64,000 nucleotides of DNA from Saccharopolyspora_C sp047200635 (GCF_047200635.1 NZ_JBJZOI010000004.1:62001-126000); one strand, 5' to 3'; shown: positions 23,713 through 32,354, counted from the stretch's first letter. Numbers and translations are program-made. Notes: a model not told the origin generated them from the letters alone.

Positions 23713-25245
23713 GTGCCGGACGCTCGCTCCCCGGCCGCGGCGCCCGAGCCCGACCTCGGATCGGCCCTGCTCGCGGCCCTGCTCGACGGCACCTCCGACG
23801 CCGTCGTGCTCACCGGCCCGGACGGCCACGTCCGCTGGTGGAACGCGCCCGCCGGGGAAGTGCTGCCCGAGCTCGCGGTGGGGGAACCGCTCACCGGGGT
23901 CCGCGCGGGGCCGGCCGGACCGGCCGACCCGGACGGCGGCGGTCCCGGCAGGAAGCACCTGGAGGTGCACACCCGCGCCTTGGCGGACGGTTTCCACGCC
24001 TGGTACCTGCGGGACGTCGCCGTCCAGCGGAAGCGGGAGGCGGAGCTGCTGGCGGAGCGCTCGCGCCTCGCGCTGCTGGCGAACGCCGGGCGGCTGCTCG
24101 GCAGCGCGCTCAACGTGGAGCGGTTGCTGCGCACCGCGCTCGACCTCCTGGCGGAGTTCGGCATCCCGCGCTGCGCCGTCGCGGTCGACCACGGGGACCA
24201 GAACTTCCTGCTCGCCCAGGTCGGCAGCGCGCGGGCGCAGCGGTTCTCGCCGAGCCCGGTGCGCGCCGAGCGCGGCGACCGCCGGCAGATCCGGCTCACC
24301 GGGCGGGACCGGGACGAGAACCCGCTCCCGGGCTGGGCGGAGCCGGTCGACACCTTCGAGCTGCGCACCTTCGACGCCCCCTTCGGCACGCTCATCGCGG
24401 AGGTGCCCGAGTCCGCCGACCACGACGTGCTCGCCTCCTTCGCCGAGCAGCTGGGGAGCAGCTTGCAGGCGGCCGTGCTGCACCAGCGCCGCGGCCGCCA
24501 CGCCGACACGCTCCGGAACTCGCTGACCCAGCGGGCGCTGCCGATGATCGACGGCGTCCAGCTCGCCGCCGCCTTCCGGCCCGCCGTCGAACGCGACCGC
24601 ATCGGCGGCGACTTCTACGAGGTCACCGCGACGGCGAGCGGGTGGTCCTTCGCGCTGGGCGACGTCTGCGGCAAGGGAGTGGAGGCCGCGGTGCTCAGCG
24701 GGCAGACGCGGCACGTGCTGCACACCGCCTCCCTGCTCGGGATCGGTCCCGCGGCGCGGCTGGACCTGCTCAACAGGGTGATCCGGGCCGAACGCACGAC
24801 GCGGTTCGTCACCCTCGTGACGGGGGACATCGCGGTGCGTCCCGACGGCGGGTTGCTGATCCGGCTCGCCAACGGCGGGCATCCGCGACCCGTGGTGCTC
24901 GACGCGGGAGACCGGGAGCCGTGGGAGGTCGTCGAGCACGGGGTGCTGGTCGGAGCCCTGGGGCAGGCCAGGTTCACCGAGGTCGAGGTGGTCCTCGAAC
25001 CGGGCGGGACGATGGTGCTCTACACCGACGGCGTGACCGAGGCCCGGAACCCGGCGGGGGAGTTCTACGGCACCGATCGGCTGCTGCGCCTGCTCCGGGA
25101 GTGCCGCGGGTTGCCCGCCGCGGCCACCACCGCCTACGTCGAGCACGACGTGTTCGAGTTCCTGCGCGGGGCCGGGCACGATGACGTCGCGGTGCTGGCG
25201 ATCCAGGCCGTCCTGGATTCCGCGGACGAGGAGGACCACCGCTGA
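23713..25245 (+). CDS. PP2C/SpoIIE phosphatase with PAS-like and GAF-like sensor region
   Basis: 510 aa. Residues 15-100 resemble a PAS domain (LLDGTSDAVVLTGPDGHVRW, then WYLRDVAVQRKREAEL). Residues 115-260 look like GAF (LALLANAGRLLGSALNVERL, LLAEFGIPRCAVAV). The C-terminal SpoIIE-type PP2C has intact metal motifs: RDRIGGDFYEV, ALGDVCGKGVEAAVL, VLYTDGVTEARN and GHDDVAVLAI. It should dephosphorylate STAS proteins. GTG 23713 is chosen because GGGAGGA lies 6 nt before it; ATG 23686 is possible. The stop codon overlaps the ATG of the cobalamin-binding gene (TGATG), so the two are made together. Confidence 0.9.
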   Translation: MPDARSPAAAPEPDLGSALLAALLDGTSDAVVLTGPDGHVRWWNAPAGEVLPELAVGEPLTGVRAGPAGPADPDGGGPGRKHLEVHTRALADGFHAWYLRDVAVQRKREAELLAERSRLALLANAGRLLGSALNVERLLRTALDLLAEFGIPRCAVAVDHGDQNFLLAQVGSARAQRFSPSPVRAERGDRRQIRLTGRDRDENPLPGWAEPVDTFELRTFDAPFGTLIAEVPESADHDVLASFAEQLGSSLQAAVLHQRRGRHADTLRNSLTQRALPMIDGVQLAAAFRPAVERDRIGGDFYEVTATASGWSFALGDVCGKGVEAAVLSGQTRHVLHTASLLGIGPAARLDLLNRVIRAERTTRFVTLVTGDIAVRPDGGLLIRLANGGHPRPVVLDAGDREPWEVVEHGVLVGALGQARFTEVEVVLEPGGTMVLYTDGVTEARNPAGEFYGTDRLLRLLRECRGLPAAATTAYVEHDVFEFLRGAGHDDVAVLAIQAVLDSADEEDHR

Positions 25246-26258
25246 TGACCACGCTCGATCCGGGCGTGTCGGCGCGCTACGGGCAGTACCTGGCGGCGCT
25301 GAGCACCCTCCGCGAGCCGCGCGTGCTCGCCCTCGTCCACGACGCGCTGGACGCGGGGACCCCGGTCGAGGCGGTGCTGCTCGACCTGATCGCGCCCGCG
25401 CAGGCCGAGGTGGGCCGCAGGTGGGCCCGCAACGAGTGGACCGTGGCGCAGGAGCACGCCGCCACCGCGATCAGCGAGCGGGCGATGGCGGCGGCCGGGA
25501 CGCGGATCGACGTCCCCGCGTCGGCGGGTTCGCTGGTGGTCTGCTGCGCGGAGGGCGAGTGGCACGGGTTGCCTGCCCGGTTGTTCGCCGAGATCGCGCG
25601 CACCCGGGGCTGGGACGTGACGTTCCTCGGGGCGTCGTTGCCCGCCGACCACCTGGCCTCCTTCCTCACCGAGACCGGGCCGGACGCCGTCGCGGTGTCC
25701 TGCTCGCTGGCCACCTCGCTGCCGCAGGCGCGGGTCGCGATCGAGGCCGTCCGGTCGCAGGGGATCCCGGTGCTGGCCGGGGGCGCCGGGTTCGGCCCGG
25801 ACGACCGCTACGCGCGGTACCTGGGAGCGACCGGGTGGGCGCCGGACGCGCGGTCCGGGATGACCTCGCTCGCGGAGCTGCCCGGTGTGGTCCGCCCCGC
25901 CCCGCCGCTGGACGCCGGGGCGGAGTGGCGGGAGCTCCTGGAGCGGCGGGACGCCCTGGTGGAGCTGGCGTGGGAGCGGCTCGCGGGGGAGTGGCCCGCG
26001 ATCGCGGCGTACCCGCCGACCCACCGGCGGCACGCCGTGGACGATCTGGGCCGGATCCTCGACCACGCGGCGATGGCGCAGTTCGTCCGGGACGACGAGC
26101 TGTTCGCGCGGTTCCTCCGGTGGACCAGGGACGTGCTCGGCGCCCGTTCGGTCCCGCCACCGGTGCTGAACGCCGGTCTCTCGGCCCTGGCGGAGGTGGC
26201 GGAGGACCTGCCCGAATCAAGGCGGGTGCTCGGCGCGGGACTGCTCGCGCTGGCGTGA
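25245..26258 (+). CDS. Cobalamin-binding regulator (CarH/LitR-like B12 domains) coupled to a PP2C phosphatase
   Basis: 337 aa without a DNA-binding domain. Residues 1-80 form the helical cap with the photoreceptor-type motif WTVAQEHAAT (65-74; Trp65, Glu70, His71). Residues 95-200 are a B12-binding Rossmann domain: GEWHGLPARL with lower axial His107, SCSLATSLP and VLAGGAGFG. In CarH/TtLitR these features hold adenosylcobalamin over Trp and His, and light breaks the Co-C bond. Residues 220-337 are helical (LLERRDALVELAWERLA, HHAVD-like 'RRHAVDDLGRIL'), resembling a globin-like RsbR sensor region. The gene is translationally coupled to the upstream phosphatase, so light or B12 status probably feeds the sigma-factor switch. 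Confidence 0.85.
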   Translation: MTTLDPGVSARYGQYLAALSTLREPRVLALVHDALDAGTPVEAVLLDLIAPAQAEVGRRWARNEWTVAQEHAATAISERAMAAAGTRIDVPASAGSLVVCCAEGEWHGLPARLFAEIARTRGWDVTFLGASLPADHLASFLTETGPDAVAVSCSLATSLPQARVAIEAVRSQGIPVLAGGAGFGPDDRYARYLGATGWAPDARSGMTSLAELPGVVRPAPPLDAGAEWRELLERRDALVELAWERLAGEWPAIAAYPPTHRRHAVDDLGRILDHAAMAQFVRDDELFARFLRWTRDVLGARSVPPPVLNAGLSALAEVAEDLPESRRVLGAGLLALA

Positions 26259-26428
26259 ACGTGCGGCCCACCGGGCCGCGGAAGCTCTGTCAACTCCAAC
26301 GCGCGGTGGGGCCACCGGCCGCGACGTGATCCCGTCGACGAACCGCCGTGCGGTCGTTCGCCCGGTGGGGGCGTCGCGGCTCCGGCCCGGCGATGGGCTC
26401 GACTGAGACGGGATGAGAAGGGAAATGC

Positions 26429-26788
26429 ATGGCTGACAGTGAGAAGACAGGTGGCTTCCGGGCCGAGGTGAGTCTCGGTGATTCCGGGTCCACGGCCCTG
26501 GTGCGCGCTTACGGGGAGATCGACATGGCCACGGCCGAGCAGTTCCGGGGCGCGGTCGCCGAGGCGTTCGAGCTGGACGCGGACACCGTCCTGGTCGAGC
26601 TCGGCGGCGTCCCGCTGCTCACCTCGTCCGGGCTGAGCGTGCTGGCCGAATCCCACGAGCAGGCCTTGGCCGCCCGGCGGAACCTCGTCGTGCGGACGGC
26701 GGGCGCTCCCCGGATCGTGCATCAGGCGATCACCGCCGTGGGCCTCGATCAGGTGCTCACGATCCGCGCGGAGGATGACGCGGAGTGA
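26429..26788 (+). CDS. STAS-domain anti-anti-sigma factor
   Basis: 119 aa. STAS core VRAYGEIDMATAEQFRGAV and TVLVELGGVPLLTSSGLSVL. The loop is T-S-S-G (residues 65-68), retaining the phosphorylatable Ser pair while the preceding Asp is Thr. AAGGGA precedes ATG 26429. It is followed by the RsbW-type kinase gene, the classical RsbV-RsbW order, with either a 4-nt overlap or a 104-nt gap depending on the kinase start. Confidence 0.9.
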   Translation: MADSEKTGGFRAEVSLGDSGSTALVRAYGEIDMATAEQFRGAVAEAFELDADTVLVELGGVPLLTSSGLSVLAESHEQALAARRNLVVRTAGAPRIVHQAITAVGLDQVLTIRAEDDAE

Positions 26789-26829
26789 CGGAGATCTCGG
26801 AGCTGGGGCTGCGATCATCGCCCGCAGAG

Positions 26830-26854
26830 GGTTCGTCGCCGTTCCGGCGGGTAA
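26830..26854 (+). promoter_or_regulatory. SigB/SigF-type promoter before the RsbW-like gene
   Basis: GGTT, 15 nt, GGGTAA: the third site in 7 kb with this element pair and exactly this spacing. It lies just after the stop of the STAS gene and 39 nt before the preferred GTG start of the kinase, so the kinase can be raised alone by the sigma factor it restrains (negative feedback). Confidence 0.58.
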
Positions 26855-26892
26855 CCCGCGGTCAATACAGACCACCGCTGGGAGGCGATCGC

Positions 26893-27312
26893 GTGGGCGG
26901 CCGGCACGAGCGCAGGACCGTTGACGAGCGGCTCCGGTTGCTCACGTTCCCCCTCGACGGTGGCAGGACGGCGGTGCCGGCCGCGCGCCACGCCATCGAG
27001 GAGGTGCTGCGGTGCCGACCCGTGTCGGCTGAGCTCGTCGACGCGGTGCTGCTGGTCGCCTCCGAGCTGGTGGCCAACGCCGTGGAGCACGGCGGCGGAG
27101 CCGATCGCCTGGAGCTCGACTGGCAGCAGGACTCGGTGGTGCTACGCGTCTGGGACCGCGGGGTGGGCCGGCCGCAGCAGCGCGATCTCGATCCGGGATC
27201 GGTGCGGGGCCGCGGCTTGGTCCTCGTGCAGGGGCTCAGCGAGGAGTGGGGATGCGAGCCGCGCTCCGGCGGGAAGAGCGTCTGGAGCAGGTTCTCGCTG
27301 GTGTCGGCGTGA
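26893..27312 (+). CDS. Anti-sigma kinase (RsbW/HATPase_c_2)
   Basis: 139 aa from GTG 26893, which has GGGAGG 7 nt upstream. The domain begins RLRLLTFPLDGG and has the N-box SELVANAVEHGGG, G1 VWDRGVG and G2 RGRGLVLVQGLSEEWG, the Bergerat ATP site of RsbW-type Ser kinases. It is the only such kinase in the island, against four STAS proteins and two phosphatases. No sigma factor gene is in the window, so its target lies elsewhere. An upstream GTG at 26785, overlapping the STAS stop, would add 36 residues with no domain similarity. Confidence 0.88.
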   Translation: MGGRHERRTVDERLRLLTFPLDGGRTAVPAARHAIEEVLRCRPVSAELVDAVLLVASELVANAVEHGGGADRLELDWQQDSVVLRVWDRGVGRPQQRDLDPGSVRGRGLVLVQGLSEEWGCEPRSGGKSVWSRFSLVSA

Positions 27313-27353
27313 GCTGAGGCCGGGCTCCGGAGCTCGCACCGGCTCCCCGGCCT

Positions 27354-27364
27354 GACATAATGTC
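27354..27364 (+). promoter_or_regulatory. Palindrome overlapping a -10 element
   Basis: GACATAATGTC is a perfect odd palindrome that contains TAATGT (27358-27363), a plausible -10, about 95 nt before the second PP2C gene. A dimeric repressor could bind here. No -35 is clear. Confidence 0.4.
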
Positions 27365-27458
27365 GTTCGCGCCGGAGTCGGCGCCGCGCCGCGATCGCGG
27401 CGCCCGAACGCGCCGCCCCCGGGCCGCGGGGCGCGCATCAGGTCCGGGAGGAATGCGG

Positions 27459-28616
27459 GTGAGCCGTTCGGCACGCCTGGCGATGATCGACCGCGTGCTT
27501 CGGGAGGCACCCGCGCACGAGCTCGCGGAGGTCGCCGCCGCGCTGTTGCGAGAGCACTTCGCCGCGCTGCGCGTGGAGTTCTACCTCGCCGATCTCCGGT
27601 TCGTGCTGCTCGGACCCGTCCTCGACCCCGAAGCGGACCCGGTGCCCGTCGTGGGCACCGAGGTCGGCCGGGCGTTCCGCGAGCAGCGCCCCACGGGCGG
27701 CACGTCGCCGGCAGAGATCCACCGGTTCCTGCCGATGACGGTCCGGGGCGAGCCGGTGGGCGTCCTCGAGGTGGTGCTGCCCGCCGAGTCGGCCCCCCAC
27801 GACCTCGCGGACGTGGAACTGGTGGCGCAGAGCACCGCGCACGCGCTGCTGCTGGCGGACGTGGCCACCGACCGGTACCGCCGCGTCCGGCGGCCGAGGG
27901 CGTTGACGCTGGCGGCCGAGATGCAGTGGCAGCTGCTCCCGGTGCGCGCGGTGAGCGGAGCGGGGTTCAGCCTCGCCGGCCAGCTCGAACCGGCCTACGC
28001 GGTCCGCGGCGACAACTTCGACTGGGCCCAGGACGGCGCGCAGCTCACCATCGCCGTGACCAACGGGATGGGGGAGAGCGTGGAGGCGGCGACGCTCACC
28101 ACGCTGGCGATCACCGCGTTGCGCAACGCGCGGCGCGGTGGCGCCGGCATCGCCGATCAGGCGATGCTCACCGACCAGGCCATCTGGGCGCAGCACGGCG
28201 GCACCCACCACGTCTCGACGCTGCTGCTCGAACTGGACGTGGGGACGGGGCGATGCCTGGCGGTCGACGCCGGATCGCCCCAGCTGTGGCGCATCCGGGC
28301 CGACGAGGTCCAGCGCGTGCACCTCGACGAGCAGCTGCCGCTCGGCATGGCGGAGGAGACGGTCTACGAGGTCCAGTCGTTCTGGCTCGAACCGGGAGAT
28401 CGGCTGGTCGTCCTCAGCGACGGCGTCTACGACGCCGTCATCGGCGGCACCACCTACAGCGAGCGCTCGCTCCGCCGGACGTTGCTGGCCGGTCGCGTCC
28501 TGCCGCCCGCGCAGGCCCTGCGGGTGCTGCTGAGCGATCTGCGGGTGTTCCTGCAGGACCACGAGCTCGACGACGACGCCGTGGCCGTGTTCCTGGACTG
28601 GACCGGGAACGAGTGA
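27459..28616 (+). CDS. SpoIIE-type PP2C phosphatase, variant metal site
   Basis: 385 aa. The N-terminal 150 residues look GAF-like (REAPAHELAEVAAALLREHF, VELVAQSTAHALLLADV). The C-terminal PP2C domain has RGDNFDWAQDG, VTNGMGESVEAATLT, VVLSDGVYDAV and ELDDDAVAVFL. In the second motif the usual metal-binding Asp of GDVxGHG is Asn (TNGMGE). I recall this N-G-M-G variant in other actinomycete phosphatases, so it may be active, but with altered metal use. GTG 27459 is preferred: GGAGG is 7 nt upstream, while ATG 27453 lies too close to that site. It ends the partner-switching island. Confidence 0.86.
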   Translation: MSRSARLAMIDRVLREAPAHELAEVAAALLREHFAALRVEFYLADLRFVLLGPVLDPEADPVPVVGTEVGRAFREQRPTGGTSPAEIHRFLPMTVRGEPVGVLEVVLPAESAPHDLADVELVAQSTAHALLLADVATDRYRRVRRPRALTLAAEMQWQLLPVRAVSGAGFSLAGQLEPAYAVRGDNFDWAQDGAQLTIAVTNGMGESVEAATLTTLAITALRNARRGGAGIADQAMLTDQAIWAQHGGTHHVSTLLLELDVGTGRCLAVDAGSPQLWRIRADEVQRVHLDEQLPLGMAEETVYEVQSFWLEPGDRLVVLSDGVYDAVIGGTTYSERSLRRTLLAGRVLPPAQALRVLLSDLRVFLQDHELDDDAVAVFLDWTGNE

Positions 28617-28833
28617 TCCGGCCACCGCGCACGCGGGGGTCGATCGGCCCCGGGGCCGGACCGGGACGTCGCTGAACTCCGGGGGAGCGGTTCCCGCCGC
28701 CGAGACCAGCGGCGTGCCGGATCCCCCGCCGCGCGCGACGTCGCCCCGGCCGGGCGCCCAGCACCCGCGAGCCCGGAGCGCGTGGGAGGGGGCCTCGACC
28801 AGCCGCGGCGGGCATCGGCTACGAAGGGACGTC

Positions 28834-29589
28834 GTGCGGAGCGAGCGGAGGGCGGATCGGGTGCGGCGGAGCACGTGGGCCTACCTGGGTGAGATGGCGC
28901 GGCTGCGGCGCCGCTTTCCCCGGCGCGGCCGGGGATTCTGGTTCGGGCTGGCCATCGACCTGCTGTGGCCGGTGCTGGTGCTGAGCTCCCGGTTGCGGCT
29001 GCGCGGCGCGCTGCCCGAGCGCGGCGGGGTGCTGGTCGCCTCGAACCACCTCTCCTTCGCGGACCCGGTCTCGGTGACCGCGTTCTGCCTCGCCGCCGGG
29101 CGCGTCCCCCGTTACCTGGCGCGCGCCGACCTGTGGGAGATGCCGCTGGTGGGCAGGGTGATGCGCTCCGGCGGGCACATCCCGGTGCACCGGGGCACCG
29201 CGCGGGTGCAGGACTCGTTCCGGGACGCGGTGCGCGCCGCCGAGGACGGCGAGTGCGTGCTGTTCTTCCCGGAGGGGACCTTCTCCGACGATCCCGAGCA
29301 CTGGCCCCGGCGGGGGAAGACCGGCATCGCCCGCGTCGCGCTCACCACCGGCGTCCCGGTCGTCCCGCTGGCGAACTGGGGCACCCACCGGTTGCTGCCG
29401 CGCCGCGGGCTGCCCAGGCCGTTCCGGCGCACTCCGGTGGACCTGGTCGCGGGACCACCGGTGCCGCTGGACGACCTGGTGGGCGCCCCGCTCACCGCCG
29501 CCGTGCTCCAAGAGGCCACCGATCGGATCATGGCCGCGATCACCGAGCTCCTCGGCGAGATCAGGTCCCAGGAGCCGGACGCGGCGTGA
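28834..29589 (+). CDS. 1-acyl-sn-glycerol-3-phosphate acyltransferase-like protein (PlsC family)
   Basis: 251 aa. Acyltransferase motifs: SNHLSFADPVS (NHxxxxD catalytic), HIPVHRGTAR, FFPEGTFSDD (FPEGT, phosphate binding) and GVPVVPLANWGTH. One hydrophobic segment (FGLAIDLLWPVLVLSS) near residues 35-52 anchors it to the membrane. It transfers an acyl chain to a lysophospholipid or similar acceptor. GTG 28834 follows AAGGGA. Its 3' end overlaps the convergent cargo-like gene by 29 bp. No lipid genes are adjacent. Confidence 0.9.
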   Translation: MRSERRADRVRRSTWAYLGEMARLRRRFPRRGRGFWFGLAIDLLWPVLVLSSRLRLRGALPERGGVLVASNHLSFADPVSVTAFCLAAGRVPRYLARADLWEMPLVGRVMRSGGHIPVHRGTARVQDSFRDAVRAAEDGECVLFFPEGTFSDDPEHWPRRGKTGIARVALTTGVPVVPLANWGTHRLLPRRGLPRPFRRTPVDLVAGPPVPLDDLVGAPLTAAVLQEATDRIMAAITELLGEIRSQEPDAA

Positions 29590-31090
29590 AACCGCCCTCG
29601 CGCTTGCCGACGAGCTGCCGGTACAGGGCCTGGCGCGCGGCGAGATCGTCCCCGGCTTCGGTCAGGCGGTCCTCCCAGTCCGACTTCACCGCCCGCAGGA
29701 ACGCCAGCCAGCCCTCGCCGGAGCCGAGCTCGGCCATCGGCACGTAGCGCTGGTTGTCCTTCAGCTCGCCGCCGCCCACCTTGTCCTTCTTGTGGCCGTA
29801 GAAGCTGGACTCGGGGTTCGCGGTCGCCTCCGTGGACAGCCAGTTGTGCTCGTGCCCGACGGGGCTGGCGCCGCCGGGGCCGATGGTCTCCAGACCGACC
29901 TCCAGGGCTCCGTCCCGGTCCCGCCTGGGCGGGGTGAACACGAGCAGCATGTGGCCGTGCGAGTTGTCGGGCAGGATGACGTCGCCGTTGAAGTCGTGGC
30001 GTCCCATGCCGTCGGCGGCGAGGGGCAGCCCCCACAGCCTGACCCGCCGGTCCAGCACGTTGCGCGCGGACGCGATCATGCCGCCGCGCTCCTCGAACTT
30101 CTCGGTGCCGCGGATGGACATGTGGTGGGTGGCGAAACCGCGCTTCTCGAGCTTCTCCCCGTTCTCGTCCTCGTCCCGCTCGTTCACGCCGTTCTCGGTG
30201 ACGCCGAGCCAATCGGTGAGGGCGGTGGCGCTCTCGCCCTCGCCCAGGGCCGGAATCCGGATGTTGACCCGGCCGCCGTGCGCCAGGGCCCGGTTCACGT
30301 CCCCGGTGGTGTGGTCGACGTGCTTGTTCGCCTGCTCGTCGTAGACCTGCAACCCGTTCTGGAGGATCAGGAAGACGTTGGTCAGGATGAGGTTGGCCCG
30401 GTTGTTCTTGATGACGGCGTCCTCGTCGTGCACGTCGCCGGCCGAGTCCGATGCGAGCGTGTTGACGAACGCCTCCCTGATCCGGGTGTCCCGCTGTTCC
30501 AGGGCCGCCGCGCGCTCCTCGCCGGTGAGCGCGCCGCCGCGCAGGTCCAGGTGCCTCCCCAGCGTGAAGGCGGGGCTGTTGTCCTGGTCCCCGAGGCGTT
30601 CCCGCCATTCGAGGGTGGCGATGAGGAGCCGCTTGCCCGGCTCCAGGCGCAGCCAGTCGTAGTACTTCCCCCGCGCCACGTAGGCGGCGGCGTCCTCGTA
30701 GCGGCCGGTCCCGATCGCCCGCAGCCACTTCGGGTCCTGCCGCTTGAGTTCGGCGATCTCGTCGGCGCTGAACACCGGCCCCTTCACGAGCCGGTCCGTC
30801 AGCTTCCGCTTGACCGGGAGGGCCTCGGCCCAACCGGGGACGAGCGAGCGCAGGCCGCCCCGGGGCTGACGCAGGTGGCCGGCCGCGGCCGACGACTCCC
30901 GCTCCTCCTGCGCGCGTTGCAACGACCCGGACACCGCGCGGTTGCCCGCGCTCCGCTGCAGGCGCAGGACCTCGGTCGGGGACATCCCGGAGCGCGGCGG
31001 CGCGGAGCCGGGTTCCTGCCGCCGCTCGCCCGGCAGGGCGCGGACGGGGCGCGCCTCGCGGGGCGCGTCGCGTTCTCGTGGCACTCGCAC
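29561..31090 (-). CDS. Cargo/effector-like protein with N-terminal LQRSAGNRAV motif
   Basis: 509 aa, no signal peptide. The disordered, Arg/Pro-rich N-terminus contains EVLRLQRSAGNRAVSGSLQR (residues 40-59). This LQRxAGNxAV pattern is found at the N-termini of many actinobacterial proteins linked to extracellular contractile injection systems and to polymorphic toxins. The remaining 440 residues are soluble and mixed alpha/beta with many charged and aromatic residues (WLRLEPGKRLLIATLEWRER, GFATHHMSIRGTEKF, MGRHDFNGDVILPDNSHGH). I do not recognise the C-terminal domain. His-rich strings such as HHMS and NSHGHM could be catalytic. No immunity-like or eCIS genes are adjacent. GTG 31090 is preceded by GGAGA. 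Confidence 0.7.
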   Translation of the reverse strand: MRVPRERDAPREARPVRALPGERRQEPGSAPPRSGMSPTEVLRLQRSAGNRAVSGSLQRAQEERESSAAAGHLRQPRGGLRSLVPGWAEALPVKRKLTDRLVKGPVFSADEIAELKRQDPKWLRAIGTGRYEDAAAYVARGKYYDWLRLEPGKRLLIATLEWRERLGDQDNSPAFTLGRHLDLRGGALTGEERAAALEQRDTRIREAFVNTLASDSAGDVHDEDAVIKNNRANLILTNVFLILQNGLQVYDEQANKHVDHTTGDVNRALAHGGRVNIRIPALGEGESATALTDWLGVTENGVNERDEDENGEKLEKRGFATHHMSIRGTEKFEERGGMIASARNVLDRRVRLWGLPLAADGMGRHDFNGDVILPDNSHGHMLLVFTPPRRDRDGALEVGLETIGPGGASPVGHEHNWLSTEATANPESSFYGHKKDKVGGGELKDNQRYVPMAELGSGEGWLAFLRAVKSDWEDRLTEAGDDLAARQALYRQLVGKREGGFTPRPAPGT

Positions 31091-31309
31091 GGTCGTCTCC
31101 GATCGATGTCCGTTCGCACCTTCCGCGATCGAGCCGGGGCGGGGAAGGGCCGAACGGGCAACGGCCGGGGCAGCTCGCCGCGACGTGGTCCATCACCGGA
31201 GCTGTGACCTCCGCCGGTGCCAGCTCGATGCTGTTGCACAGGAGTGGCGAGAACGCCCAGGCTGGGGGAACCCGACGATCAGGCCGGGCTGCCGTCGAGA
31301 GGAACGCAC

Positions 31310-32047
31310 GTGAACGACCGCGCCATCGAGTCCGTCCGCGACAACTGGACGCGACGAGCGGCCGCCTACAACGACTTCTACGAGCGCTACGCGCAGGACA
31401 AGCGCGAGGACTGGCGGAGCGTCTGCGCCGAGGCGCTGCGCGCGGCGTTCCCGGAGCGGACCGAGCCGCTGCGGGTCCTCGACGTCGGCACCGGTACCGG
31501 GTTCCTCAGCACGCTGCTGGCCGAGCTCGGCCACGAGGTCACCGCGATCGACCCCTCCCCGGCGATGCTCGGTTACGCCCGCGAGGAGGCCCGGCGCCGC
31601 GAGGTGCGGGTCCGGTTCGCGGAGTGTGGTGGGCACGACGTCCGCGAACTCGGCCGGTTCGACCTGGTCAGCGCGCGCTACGTGCTCTGGACGCTGCCCG
31701 AGCCGGTGCGCGCGCTGCGCGCCTGGCGGGACGTGCTGGAGCCGGGAGGGGCGCTGCTGCTGGCGGACGGGGTGTGGCACGGCTGGCGGCACGACGCGCG
31801 GCGGGTGCTGGCCTCGCTGCGGCCCGGGGCCGATCGCGGCTACGCGCTCAAGGTGCTGCGGGATTACCGCAGGATCGGCCGGGCGACCCCGAACTGGAGC
31901 GGCCTCACCGCGAAGCGCACCGAGGATCTGCTGCGGGCGGCCGGATTCGAGGCGGGGGAGCGCGTCGATCACCTGCTGCCGGAACGCGCGCATCCCGCCA
32001 GTGCGGCGTTCCACCTGCGCACGAGCCGCCCCCGCACGGCGCCCTGA
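31310..32047 (+). CDS. Class I SAM-dependent methyltransferase
   Basis: 245 aa. Rossmann SAM motifs: LRVLDVGTGTGFLSTLLAEL (motif I, residues 50-69), VTAIDPSPAMLGYAREEA (motif II), FDLVSARYVLWTLPEPVRAL and EPGGALLLADG (motif III). The ending NWSGLTAKRTEDLLRAAGFE is typical of small-molecule methyltransferases of the UbiE/Methyltransf_11 group. Substrate unknown. GTG 31310 follows GAGAGGAA. Divergent from the cargo-like gene with 219 bp between them. Confidence 0.88.
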   Translation: MNDRAIESVRDNWTRRAAAYNDFYERYAQDKREDWRSVCAEALRAAFPERTEPLRVLDVGTGTGFLSTLLAELGHEVTAIDPSPAMLGYAREEARRREVRVRFAECGGHDVRELGRFDLVSARYVLWTLPEPVRALRAWRDVLEPGGALLLADGVWHGWRHDARRVLASLRPGADRGYALKVLRDYRRIGRATPNWSGLTAKRTEDLLRAAGFEAGERVDHLLPERAHPASAAFHLRTSRPRTAP

Positions 32048-32354
32048 ACCCGCGAGGACGCGGATTTCCCCGAACGCGGCGGCGGCATCGTCGCGGTTCC
32101 GCGCTTTCGGGGAGCGATCTCCGGAAATCGGCCCCGGATCCGTCGCGAGGTCTTCTAGGATCTGCGGCGATCTGCGCGCGTGCGGCTGGAGAGGGCGGTA
32201 TGGCGGTCGGTTCGACGATCCGGTGGTTCCGGGTGGGGGATGTGGGCGCACCGCCGTGCGCGGAGAGCAGGAGGCGACCCCCCGGGGCGCGGGCCGCCGT
32301 CGAGCCGCGCCGGTGCGGAGCCGATCCGCTGCCGCGCGACCCGCGGGAGCGCCC
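32048..32354. other. Intergenic, 307 bp
   Basis: I see no gene, hairpin or clear promoter here. A frame open through it belongs to the helicase gene but lacks ribosome sites upstream of 32355. Confidence 0.5.
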
